NCBI GenBank assembly: GCA_964553375.1
Contig: CAZKKN010000037.1
Coordinates: 1-16,432 of the forward strand
Direction: 5' to 3'
DNA length: 16,432 nt
Source: UBA9715 sp964553375
GTDB taxonomy: Bacteria; Actinomycetota; Coriobacteriia; Coriobacteriales; Eggerthellaceae
A model generated the notes under the pieces. It made no database searches and was not told the origin of the DNA. It worked only from the letters and a program-made list of their open reading frames with translations. The position numbers and the translations under genes were made by a program. Of this stretch, positions 6,748 through 13,406 are shown in pieces. Each line of letters begins with the position of its first letter. Positions within the stretch are counted from its first letter, which is position 1.

Positions 6748-7027
6748 GATGGCTTATCTTGCCCGCTGCGGAATCAAAATAGTGAAATAATAGTGAAATG
6801 GAGATTTCACTATCCGGGGAGATTCTTCGATTCAGCTTCGCCTGCAGCGCTCAATCCCCTTCATCCTGCCTCACCCTGCCATCGGCACACCTTCTGTTCA
6901 CTGTTCGATTACGGCTTCACAACCATACCGGCCCTGCGACGTGATGAAGCGCCGTTCGCAATACCATGGTCTGTATGGGAGAGAAGCGCACTCGCATGGT
7001 GCATGGTAGGAGGATGGAGCCGTCGAC
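6748..7027 (+). other. Intergenic region upstream of the MFS gene
   Basis: 280 bases with no supported gene. Apart from the triple 10-base repeat near its left end, it contains a small direct repeat (GCATGGT twice, near 7000-7012) just ahead of the ribosome site of the MFS gene. Two long plus-strand frames overlap here, but only the MFS frame gives a recognisable protein. Confidence 0.4.
6779..6813 (+). repeat. Three copies of ATAGTGAAAT (two direct, one inverted)
   Basis: ATAGTGAAAT occurs at 6779-6788 and 6790-6799, and its exact reverse complement ATTTCACTAT at 6804-6813. The two direct copies are 11 bases apart (one helical turn). The second and third copies form a perfect 10-bp dyad with a 4-base spacer. 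No U-run follows, so it looks more like a protein-binding array than a terminator, although it lies only 31 bases after the synthetase stop codon. It could control the downstream MFS gene. Confidence 0.7.
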
Positions 7028-8422
7028 ATGACAGCCCAGAATGGACAGATCACAGAGCAGAGGCGTCGACGCATGATACTCGTGTTGTTCGCATGCAACC
7101 TGCTGGCCTCCTTCATGCAATCGCTCATGAACATCGCGCTCGACTATGTCTCGGAGGAATACCATGTGTCCCTCTCCGAGGCGAACCTGCTGGTGTTGGG
7201 CTACTCCATCGTGGCCGGCGTCGTGATCGTGCTGGCTGCAACCAGCCTTCGCCGCTTCGGACTGAGGAAGGTTATGCTGTTCGGCCTCATCGTGTCGTTC
7301 GCCGGATCCCTGCTTGGCGTGCTCGCTTGGGATTTCCCCTCACTGGTGGTAGCGCGACTCGTCCAAGCCGTGGCCACAGGGCTTTATTTCCCCGTGGTTA
7401 ACGAAGCCCTGTTGAACCTCTCCCCCAAGAACGGCGCGGGGCGTTTGCTTGCCATCGACAGCGGCGTCATCGGGGTGGGGCTTGCGGTTGCGCCCATCAT
7501 CTCCGGGCTTGTCATCACCTACTGGGGTCTGCGCGTACTCTTCGCCATACCTACGATAGCCGCATTCGTGCTTTTCTTCTTCACTTGGCGCGTGCTCGTG
7601 GATATCATGCCACGGCAGAAGCTCTCCGTGGATGGCCTGAGCGTCGTCCTGATAGCCGCGGGCCTTTCCGCATTCATGATCGGCCTGAACGAGATCACGC
7701 GATATCCGGTCCCCATGGCAGCGCTCATGGTTGCAGGCGTGGCTGTCTGCTTCTGGTTCGTACATCGGCAGGGGCGCCTTAGCCAACCGCTGCTTGATAT
7801 GCGACCGTTCCGCAACAAGACATATGTCCTCGGCGAGACGCTGATAGTGCTCAGCTACATGAGCTCGGTCTATCTGAGCCTTCTCATCCCGCTTTATCTG
7901 GAAGGGGTGTCGGGCTTCACCCCATTCATCGCCGGGTGTCTGGTCGCACCGGCGGTGCTTTGCTATGCGGGCCTGTGCTTCGTAAGCGGGCGCGTGCTTG
8001 GCAAGAAGGGGCCCTGGCCGCTTGTACCCATCGGGTTCGGGGTCTGCCTCATCGGGTTCGTGGCGCTTGCGGCATTCACGCATGTCGGCATCGCAGTGGC
8101 GGTCGTGTGCTGCATGGCGCTCGCATGCGCGGGAATAGGCGCCGAATATCCAGCGATCAAGAGCGTGGACTTGGAGGTGCTTGCCCCCGACTTGTCCACC
8201 AGCGGGTCATCGATCCATTCCACTTTGGTGCAGGTGGCGGGATCGGTATCTTCGGCCCTGTTCGTGGGGATCATGTCCGGCCAGGTGCATCACCTGATGG
8301 CTGATGGCGCAACGAAGATGCAAGCATACAGCAGCGGATTCACGCTCACGGTTTATCTCGCCATCGCCTTCGTGGCTGTGGCCGCCATTCTGTCCGTAGC
8401 CTACGCCCGTCCCCTGACATAA
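7028..8422 (+). CDS. MFS transporter, DHA2 (EmrB/QacA)-like drug/metabolite exporter family
   Basis: A 464-residue major facilitator protein with about 14 predicted membrane segments. Helix 1 has 'NLLASFMQSLMNIALDYVSEEY', helix 2-3 has the loop RRFGLRKVMLFG (motif A region), helix 4 has RLVQAVATGLYFPV, and helix 5 has a glycine-rich 'GVIGVGLAVAPIISGLV' resembling the antiporter motif C of proton-driven exporters. The substrate is unknown. A ribosome site GGAG sits eight bases before the ATG at 7028, and AGGAGG lies a little further up. The gene is convergent with the transhydroxylase operon and separated from it by a hairpin. A role in moving phenolic substrate or product is possible from position but not shown. 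Confidence 0.88.
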   Translation: MTAQNGQITEQRRRRMILVLFACNLLASFMQSLMNIALDYVSEEYHVSLSEANLLVLGYSIVAGVVIVLAATSLRRFGLRKVMLFGLIVSFAGSLLGVLAWDFPSLVVARLVQAVATGLYFPVVNEALLNLSPKNGAGRLLAIDSGVIGVGLAVAPIISGLVITYWGLRVLFAIPTIAAFVLFFFTWRVLVDIMPRQKLSVDGLSVVLIAAGLSAFMIGLNEITRYPVPMAALMVAGVAVCFWFVHRQGRLSQPLLDMRPFRNKTYVLGETLIVLSYMSSVYLSLLIPLYLEGVSGFTPFIAGCLVAPAVLCYAGLCFVSGRVLGKKGPWPLVPIGFGVCLIGFVALAAFTHVGIAVAVVCCMALACAGIGAEYPAIKSVDLEVLAPDLSTSGSSIHSTLVQVAGSVSSALFVGIMSGQVHHLMADGATKMQAYSSGFTLTVYLAIAFVAVAAILSVAYARPLT

Positions 8423-8436
8423 TCTGGCATGCGTTC

Positions 8437-8460
8437 GGGGCGACAACCTTCTGCCGCCCC
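8437..8460. terminator. Hairpin between convergent MFS and VOC genes
   Basis: GGGGCG (8437-8442) pairs with CGCCCC (8455-8460) around a 12-base loop. The stem can be extended by GTT/AAC across a bulged C. It sits in the 66-base gap between two convergent genes. There is no U-run on either strand, so efficiency as an intrinsic terminator is doubtful. Confidence 0.5.
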
Positions 8461-8488
8461 AAACGGGATCATTTCGTCCTGAAAAGGA

Positions 8489-9022
8489 CTACTGCATCGC
8501 CTCCATTACGGTTTTGATGTCAATCCAAGGGCTCTTCCCATCCCAGATCTCCCGAGCCTTCTTGGTCATCGCCACAACGGGGTTGGCCTCATGGATCTCG
8601 ATGTGATGCCCGATGTTCTCTCCGCACATCGTGTCTACGTAGGCAATGGGCTTGCCGCTGGAATACATTTCCTGGCCGATCTTATACCCATGGTCCTTGA
8701 ATTCCTGAATGGCCTTGTTGTAATCATCGACGACGATGTTGATATGATTGAATCCGTACCCGTTCTCGTCGAAGAGCATGCGCTCGTCGTTGAGCTTCTG
8801 GACGAATTCCACCTGCATGGGACCCCACATTCCCAGAGCTATGATGATCTCTGGATCCGCTTCTTCACCGCGCACCTCGCAGGATTCGTACTTCAAGGGC
8901 CCCATCTTGATGAAGGGCCCCGCTCCGAACAGTTCGTAGAATTCCTGCACTGCGGCATCCAGGTCCCTTACCGTATATGAAAGCTGATCCGGGCCGTACT
9001 TGTTCAAGGTGGTCTCGTACAT
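8489..9022 (-). CDS. VOC-superfamily (glyoxalase/methylmalonyl-CoA epimerase-fold) protein
   Basis: A 177-residue protein with the two-module VOC (vicinal oxygen chelate) fold. The first module starts at DQLSYTVRDLDAAVQEFYEL, the second at FNHINIVVDDYNKAIQEF. Likely metal ligands are Gln13, Glu72 (MQVEFVQ), His93 (FNHINIVV) and Glu142 (HHIEIHE). Gln at the first position is seen in some glyoxalase-like enzymes, where His is more usual. It is last in the minus-strand operon with the molybdopterin enzyme, so a step in aromatic-ring metabolism (isomerase, epimerase or ring-cleavage type) is a reasonable guess, but the substrate is unknown. Start at 9022: AAAGGATGAG is well spaced for this ATG, whereas the ATG at 9028 abuts the ribosome site. 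Confidence 0.82.
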   Translation of the reverse strand: MYETTLNKYGPDQLSYTVRDLDAAVQEFYELFGAGPFIKMGPLKYESCEVRGEEADPEIIIALGMWGPMQVEFVQKLNDERMLFDENGYGFNHINIVVDDYNKAIQEFKDHGYKIGQEMYSSGKPIAYVDTMCGENIGHHIEIHEANPVVAMTKKAREIWDGKSPWIDIKTVMEAMQ

Positions 9023-9044
9023 TCTCATCCTTTCCCTTGCAATG

Positions 9045-9082
9045 CGATAAGGCGCATCGAAGCGACTCAGCGTCCCTTATCG
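9045..9082 (-). repeat. Hairpin between the 107-residue gene and the VOC gene
   Basis: CGATAAGG (9045-9052) and CCTTATCG (9075-9082) form a perfect 8-bp stem, which can be extended by partial GC pairing toward the loop. It lies in the 66-base gap before the VOC start. No U-run follows. It probably affects mRNA stability or translation within the operon. Confidence 0.5.
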
Positions 9083-9088
9083 ATTCCT

Positions 9089-9412
9089 TTATACCCGTTG
9101 ATGGCTCCTTGAGCGGCAGGGCTGCATCAAATCCGGTTCGATGGAGCCATCAATCGCGCTTCTCCATGCGCCGTCCAAATAAACCGAACGAGGTTTCAGC
9201 GTAAGGCCGCCTCCGTGAGATGCGGTCGTGTAATAGCGGATGGGAAGCGGTTCGCTATCGTCAGCGCAGACGATCGCATGGTCATCGAGTTCGATATAAC
9301 GCGTGCCGTCAAGGGCGATCAGGGTCAGATTGACCGGATCGATCGTCTTGATGGTGACCTCGTTCACGCCCTTGGCCGCACGGAATGCCTGTAGAACCTC
9401 ACGTCTCAGCAT
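9089..9412 (-). CDS. Hypothetical protein, 107 residues
   Basis: Not recognised. The frame begins MLRREVLQAFRAAKGVNEVTIKTIDPVN and is predicted to be a small soluble alpha/beta protein with an N-terminal helix and several beta strands. It contains an acidic DDHAIVCADDSEP stretch and a YYTTASHGGGLTLKPRSVYLDG stretch, and has two cysteines and no metal-binding pattern. The start is ten bases after the zinc-ribbon gene's stop, with only a poor ribosome site, so translational coupling is likely. The last 20 codons lie in an 11-bp inverted repeat, and the C-terminal peptide (CRSRSHQRV) looks unstructured. Position inside the transhydroxylase operon suggests a supporting role, for example chaperone or accessory protein, but nothing in the sequence proves it. 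Confidence 0.65.
   Translation of the reverse strand: MLRREVLQAFRAAKGVNEVTIKTIDPVNLTLIALDGTRYIELDDHAIVCADDSEPLPIRYYTTASHGGGLTLKPRSVYLDGAWRSAIDGSIEPDLMQPCRSRSHQRV
9098..9153 (-). repeat. 11-bp perfect inverted repeat at the 3' end of the 107-residue gene
   Basis: TTGATGGCTCC (9098-9108) and GGAGCCATCAA (9143-9153) are exact reverse complements, with 34 bases between them. Both arms lie inside the coding sequence. The RNA would form a stem with a long loop just before the stop codon. Confidence 0.6.
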
Positions 9413-9422
9413 CTACAGAGCC

Positions 9423-9659
9423 CTAAGAAGTTGGTGGTTTGGGCGCGCTTGGAGCCGTTGGGGGTTTGGGCGCACCGGGGGCACCGGGAGCCGCAGGCGG
9501 CGCACCGGCTGCATCGAGGGATGCCTGGTCGGCATCGAAATCGATCTTCTTGTTGTCAAGCTCGGCTCCGCACTGGGCGCATACCTTGGCGACGGGCTTG
9601 TTATCTGCGCCGCACGCCGGGCACTTTTTCATACTTATCTCAGCTGGTCTGAAGCACAT
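9423..9659 (-). CDS. Small zinc-ribbon protein with Pro/Ala-rich tail
   Basis: A 78-residue protein with one zinc ribbon, CPACG at residues 13-17 and CAQCG at 27-31, and then an acidic linker and a low-complexity tail of Pro, Ala and Gly with repeated PGAP and KPPT units. The start at 9659 is chosen because AAAGG lies six to seven bases upstream. The ATG at 9632 (MKKCPACG), giving 69 residues, is the alternative and begins nearer the conserved ribbon. It lies between the small subunit gene and the 107-residue gene in the operon, and follows a very strong RNA hairpin. Proteins of this shape are widespread and usually of unknown role. A metal-delivery, redox or scaffolding job for the neighbouring enzyme is possible. 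Confidence 0.75.
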   Translation of the reverse strand: MCFRPAEISMKKCPACGADNKPVAKVCAQCGAELDNKKIDFDADQASLDAAGAPPAAPGAPGAPKPPTAPSAPKPPTS

Positions 9660-9683
9660 ATACAACCTTTCTTCCGTACAGGG

Positions 9684-9727
9684 GTGGAAGCTTGGGAGGT
9701 TTATGCATCCACCTCCCAAGCTTCCAC
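9684..9727 (-). repeat. 17-bp perfect RNA hairpin after the small subunit gene
   Basis: The 17-base arms 9684-9700 and 9711-9727 (GTGGAAGCTTGGGAGGT and its exact complement) enclose a 10-base loop. The hairpin starts ten bases after the small subunit stop codon and has no U-run. It is better placed to protect or process the transcript of the two enzyme subunits, lowering expression of the downstream genes, than to stop transcription outright. Confidence 0.8.
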
Positions 9728-9737
9728 TGGAAACCGC

Positions 9738-10517
9738 CTATGCCAGGGCGATATCGGGAAGGCCCTGATCCTTCTCGACCGTCGATACTTCGATGGTCTT
9801 CTTCTTGCCGTCTTTCTCAATCGTCACGGTATACGCATCGGCCGGAATCTCCTTCAACCAGAAATCGCCCCACATATCCGTTTCGGTCTCATAGGCCTCG
9901 CCACTGCCTTTCGCAGTCACTTTCGCGCCCTCGATGATCTCCATCTCGTTGGGGTCGAAGACCGTAGCCGCGATGAAGGTCTGCGGCAGCTCCTTGTAGT
10001 AGACGTTCGACTGGTCATCGATGCGCTCTGCGCTGGACAGGTCGAACTCGGACGCTTCGCCGAACCGGATCGCGTCAACGGGGCAATTGTCGACGCAACG
10101 GGGCGTACGGATGGGAGAATCGGGGTCGTCGATCAAATGGGCGCACCCACAGCAGCCTTGCGGAATGCGGAGCTCCTCGTTCCAGAACACGCCATCGAAC
10201 TTCTCGGCTATGTCCTTCCTGTCCTTCGCCTTCTCGGGCTCGATGACGATGAGCCCGTCATCGCGGTCCATCAGGACTTCAGGAGCATACTCGGCTATGG
10301 CCTGCGTCTGAGCGCCGATGATGGGCACATACGACACGCGGACATGTGACCCCGCACCGCGCTCTTTCTCGGTGACGTTCATCCAGAACTGCCCGATCTC
10401 TGGCTGCTCGGCCGCATAGGGCAACCACGAATTCCCGCAGAATTCGTCCTTGCAAGCGATCTGGCAGGCACGACAGCCAGTGCATTTCTGCAAATCGATA
10501 TAGAAAACCTTCGACAT
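9738..10517 (-). CDS. Pyrogallol transhydroxylase-type small subunit, [4Fe-4S] and beta-barrel domains
   Basis: A 259-residue electron-transfer subunit. The ferredoxin-like part has CTGCRACQIAC (Cys12, 15, 18, 22) and a distal CGCAHL...RCVDNC (Cys122/123, 125, 141, 145), enough for two [4Fe-4S] clusters. The C-terminal part (about 185-259) is a Cna-B-like beta domain (GAKVTAKGSG...YTVTIEKDGKKKTI). Both domains and the EKERG, EPEKAK and VFWNEE stretches match the small subunit of pyrogallol-phloroglucinol transhydroxylase (AthS of Pelobacter). The middle cysteine group of that protein (CxxCxxxxC) and its CPYG cysteine are replaced here by IIGAQTQAIAEYA and KFDG, so one cluster seems lost. Start at 10517 fits AAAGGA seven bases upstream. 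It follows the large subunit by 22 bases. Confidence 0.87.
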   Translation of the reverse strand: MSKVFYIDLQKCTGCRACQIACKDEFCGNSWLPYAAEQPEIGQFWMNVTEKERGAGSHVRVSYVPIIGAQTQAIAEYAPEVLMDRDDGLIVIEPEKAKDRKDIAEKFDGVFWNEELRIPQGCCGCAHLIDDPDSPIRTPRCVDNCPVDAIRFGEASEFDLSSAERIDDQSNVYYKELPQTFIAATVFDPNEMEIIEGAKVTAKGSGEAYETETDMWGDFWLKEIPADAYTVTIEKDGKKKTIEVSTVEKDQGLPDIALA

Positions 10518-10539
10518 ATTGATTCCTTTCATGTAGTGG

Positions 10540-13260
10540 CTAGTCGATGACCCAGGACTTGTAGTTGATGCCGATCGCCGGATCGTAATCGCGTTCGAAG
10601 GCTTCGGGATAGTTCTTCTTCAGCTCATCCATTTCGGCATCCTGGAGCTTCGCGGCTTCAACGAGGTAGCCGGTCACTGCGAACCCACGGCAATTCTTGG
10701 AGACTTGGTTCTCCGGGCTGATGAGGTTCGCTGCGCCGCCGCGATCGATGCGGGGCGCGATGGGGTCGACGCGCGAGCCCTTGTTCACTACGACGGCTCC
10801 GGGTATGACGCGCTCGGAGATGCGCGCACCCAGCAGAAGCGTTCCGCGGTCGTTGAAGAGCTTGACTATGTCGCCGTTCTTGATGCCGCGCTTCTCTGCG
10901 TCGACGGAGTTGATCCAGATCGGCTCGTACTTGTAGCCATCGGGGCCTTCCACCTTCATGGTCTCGATCTCGCGGGACCACATGATGTCATCGCCCTGAA
11001 CGTGCACGCGCCAGCGCCCGGGATTGGCCACCATGAGAAGCGGGTAGTCCTTGCAGCGCTCGCCCCAGAGCGTCTCGTCATGGCTCCACCCCTCGGATTC
11101 GGGGCCACCGACGGTCCAGCGCGCCATAGGCGTGCGCTCGATGTCATCCGGGAAATGGGTTGCAAGCGCCTCGGACCAGAACTCCAGCTTGCCCGAAGGC
11201 GTATCCAGCGGGTTCGCCTCGGGATCGCTGTAGAAGGCGAACATTCCGGGAGGAAGCGTGTCTTGATCGGGGTCCTGCTTCGGGAAATAGAAGCCCTTCT
11301 CGTTCAGTTCCTCCCAGGTGATCTCCTCGCCGAGACGGGAATTGTCGAACTCGAATTCGCGCCACTCCTCATAGGACATGCCCATGTCGATCTGGTCGCG
11401 CACGCCGAAGCGCTCGCCGATCTCGCAGGCTATCTCGAAGTCGGACTTGGACTCCCCCACGCGGTCGCAACCCGGAGGCGTGATGGCCGAAGAGCGCATG
11501 GAGACCACCATGGAGCCGCCCACCATGTCGTCATCTTCGACGCAGGTGGTCACAGGGAGGATGAGGTCTGCGAACAGCGAGTCGTTCTCGAGCCATTGGT
11601 GGTTCGTCACGAAGAACTCAACCTCGTTGGTGCGGATGGCCTCCTGGAAGCGGAAGCCGCCGTCCCAGCAATTCATGTTGCAGGGCTTCTCGGACCACAG
11701 CATATGGATCTTGGAGAACTTGGGCATATGCTCCTTCTTGTAATCGAGCGCCGCCTGCAGCTCCTCCACGGACTTGCCTTGCGCATTCGCCAGCTCGGGT
11801 GAAACGGTGCCGAGCGCCGCGATATACGATTCGGCCGTAGTGGGATAGGTGTTCTTCTCGAATTGCTCGGAGGTCTCTACATAGACGATCGCCGGCGAGC
11901 CGTACCACTCCGCGTGACCGCCGAGCAGCGCCTCGGCCACCATGGTGCGGGGAATCTTCTGCTCGGACGGATAGAACATGCGGCACTGGTTGGCCATGCT
12001 GAACGGCGAAGACGTGGAGCGGGCGATGGTCTCCTTGCCGATGAGGGAGGCGTTCATGTATGCCTGCTGCACGCCGTGCTTGCCCAGGCCCTGCATGCCC
12101 AGCAGGTACGCGTGCGTACGCCCGGGCTCGAAGCTGTAAGGGCCTTTGATGGCACCGGAGCTGAAGTGCACCGAAGCGGTGGTGAGCTTAGCGCGATTGC
12201 GCGCGTATGCCTTGATGGTGTACTCGGGGATGCCGGTGCGCTCTGCCGCCCATGCGGGGGTTTTCGGGATGCCCTCCTCATCTTCGCCGAGGACATATGC
12301 CTTCACCTTGTCGAAGCCGACGCTGTGGGTATCCACGTATTCCTTGTCATAGAGGCCTTCGGTGATCCAGACATACATCACGGCGAAGTCGAGCGCGGCA
12401 TCGGTGTTCGGCAGGATGGGAATCCACTTCATCGTGTCATGGCACACTGCAGTGTAGTTGCAGAACGGATCGATGATGACGAATTCCTTCCCGCAGTCCT
12501 CCCAGAACTTGATGAGCTGCGACCACATCTGCGACGCATAATTCTGAGTAAGCTCCCAATCGCCTGCCGTGAATGCGATCATCTCGGAGTGCTCGGATAT
12601 ATCGCGCAGCACATGCCAGGGGTTGTAGCCGGTCTGCGGAGGCGCGGGCATGCCAAGGCCCTTATTGCAGCCCGAACCCCAGAAATGCTTCGCGCCCCAA
12701 TACCAGCCTTCAACGGAGTCCGGAGTGCGGACCTCACGGGTGTAGCCACCGAGCTTGCTCATGAGCGTCGAATGCATGCCGCCGCCTGAATGGAGGTTCT
12801 TCGACTCGCGGTGGCCGTCCTCGCCAATGGTCAGAACAGAATAGACGCCGTAGGTATCCTTGATCCGGCGAATCTCGGATTCCATGATGTCAATTGCCTC
12901 GTCCCAGCTGATGCGCTTGAACTTCGACTTGCCGCGATTCGCTGCATTGATCTTCTCCGGATCGCCACCCGGTTCCCAGTCGACGCGTTTGAGCGGGTAT
13001 TTCACGCGATTCTTCGAATAGACGCGGTTCTTATAGGCTAGGGCGAAATAGTTCGGAGCAGCTTTCAGGGAGGGCTTGAACTCCTTGTCGCCAACCTTGA
13101 TGGACCACATCGAAGGCGCCAATTCCTCCTCGGTATATTTATCCAAATAGTGGATCGGGCGGATACGGACTATCTTCCCATCCTTGGAATCGACGTAGGT
13201 AAGATCACCCCCTGTGCCGCCGCACGCGATGCTTTGCACCGTCGTCTTCATCTCGCTCAT
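10540..13260 (-). CDS. Molybdopterin transhydroxylase/dehydroxylase-type large subunit
   Basis: A 906-residue enzyme of the DMSO reductase superfamily that would bind a bis-molybdopterin guanine dinucleotide cofactor. It has no Tat signal and no N-terminal [4Fe-4S] cysteine motif, as in pyrogallol-phloroglucinol transhydroxylase (AthL), to which the N-terminal 'GGTGGDLTYVDSKDGKIVRI' and many later stretches correspond. The molybdenum-ligand serine and its Asp neighbour are kept (PDSVEGW, Asp181-Ser182), and His150 is a good match for the active-site His. The C-terminal molydopterin-binding part ends near NSVDAEKRGIKNGDIVKLFNDRG. The region around the catalytic Tyr is not clearly alignable by eye, so the substrate may be another polyphenol. 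A gut catechol dehydroxylase is the main alternative. AGGAG lies seven bases before the ATG. Confidence 0.9.
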   Translation of the reverse strand: MSEMKTTVQSIACGGTGGDLTYVDSKDGKIVRIRPIHYLDKYTEEELAPSMWSIKVGDKEFKPSLKAAPNYFALAYKNRVYSKNRVKYPLKRVDWEPGGDPEKINAANRGKSKFKRISWDEAIDIMESEIRRIKDTYGVYSVLTIGEDGHRESKNLHSGGGMHSTLMSKLGGYTREVRTPDSVEGWYWGAKHFWGSGCNKGLGMPAPPQTGYNPWHVLRDISEHSEMIAFTAGDWELTQNYASQMWSQLIKFWEDCGKEFVIIDPFCNYTAVCHDTMKWIPILPNTDAALDFAVMYVWITEGLYDKEYVDTHSVGFDKVKAYVLGEDEEGIPKTPAWAAERTGIPEYTIKAYARNRAKLTTASVHFSSGAIKGPYSFEPGRTHAYLLGMQGLGKHGVQQAYMNASLIGKETIARSTSSPFSMANQCRMFYPSEQKIPRTMVAEALLGGHAEWYGSPAIVYVETSEQFEKNTYPTTAESYIAALGTVSPELANAQGKSVEELQAALDYKKEHMPKFSKIHMLWSEKPCNMNCWDGGFRFQEAIRTNEVEFFVTNHQWLENDSLFADLILPVTTCVEDDDMVGGSMVVSMRSSAITPPGCDRVGESKSDFEIACEIGERFGVRDQIDMGMSYEEWREFEFDNSRLGEEITWEELNEKGFYFPKQDPDQDTLPPGMFAFYSDPEANPLDTPSGKLEFWSEALATHFPDDIERTPMARWTVGGPESEGWSHDETLWGERCKDYPLLMVANPGRWRVHVQGDDIMWSREIETMKVEGPDGYKYEPIWINSVDAEKRGIKNGDIVKLFNDRGTLLLGARISERVIPGAVVVNKGSRVDPIAPRIDRGGAANLISPENQVSKNCRGFAVTGYLVEAAKLQDAEMDELKKNYPEAFERDYDPAIGINYKSWVID

Positions 13261-13406
13261 AGACGCTCCTCTCTCATCTGGCTATCACCGTGGATAACGG
13301 CTATATACCAAGATTAGGAAGTGCCGATTGGCGGGATAAGTGCCCTTTGGCCAATATTGCCATTCCGTTTGTCCAGAATCGGAGATGCAACGGCGTTGCG
13401 CCGGAA
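13261..13406 (-). promoter_or_regulatory. Promoter region of the transhydroxylase operon with shared regulatory motif
   Basis: On the minus strand TTCTGGACAAAC (13378-13367) and ATTGGCCA (13355-13348) are spaced by 11 bases and lie about 90-120 bases before the large-subunit start. The same pair, in the same order, lies upstream of the FKBP operon. A weak -10-like TATATA lies further downstream (about 13302-13307) without a good -35 box, typical of an activator-dependent promoter. A dyad ATTGGC (13327-13332) / GCCAAT (13350-13355) overlaps the second half. The likely activator is the LuxR-type regulator encoded next door. Confidence 0.6.
13391..13403 (-). terminator. Short hairpin after the response regulator gene
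   Basis: CGGCG-TTG-CGCCG lies three bases beyond the response regulator stop codon. The stem is only 5 bp and no U-run follows, so it may let some transcripts run on into the transhydroxylase operon. Confidence 0.3.

Noticed and set aside
6793..7401. Plus-strand frame of 202 codons before and across the MFS start
   Set aside because: It overlaps the MFS gene in another frame, has no ribosome site, and its composition (many Arg, Pro, His) is not protein-like.
9303..10349. Long open frame (348 codons) on the plus strand across the small subunit gene
   Set aside because: It is antisense to three minus-strand genes with clear cysteine motifs and ribosome sites; the translation is rich in Arg, Leu and Gly and looks like a mirror frame.
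10705..12789. Two long plus-strand frames (365 and 308 codons) opposite the molybdopterin subunit
   Set aside because: The minus strand encodes a well-conserved 906-residue enzyme across the whole stretch; the plus-strand translations have no recognisable domain.
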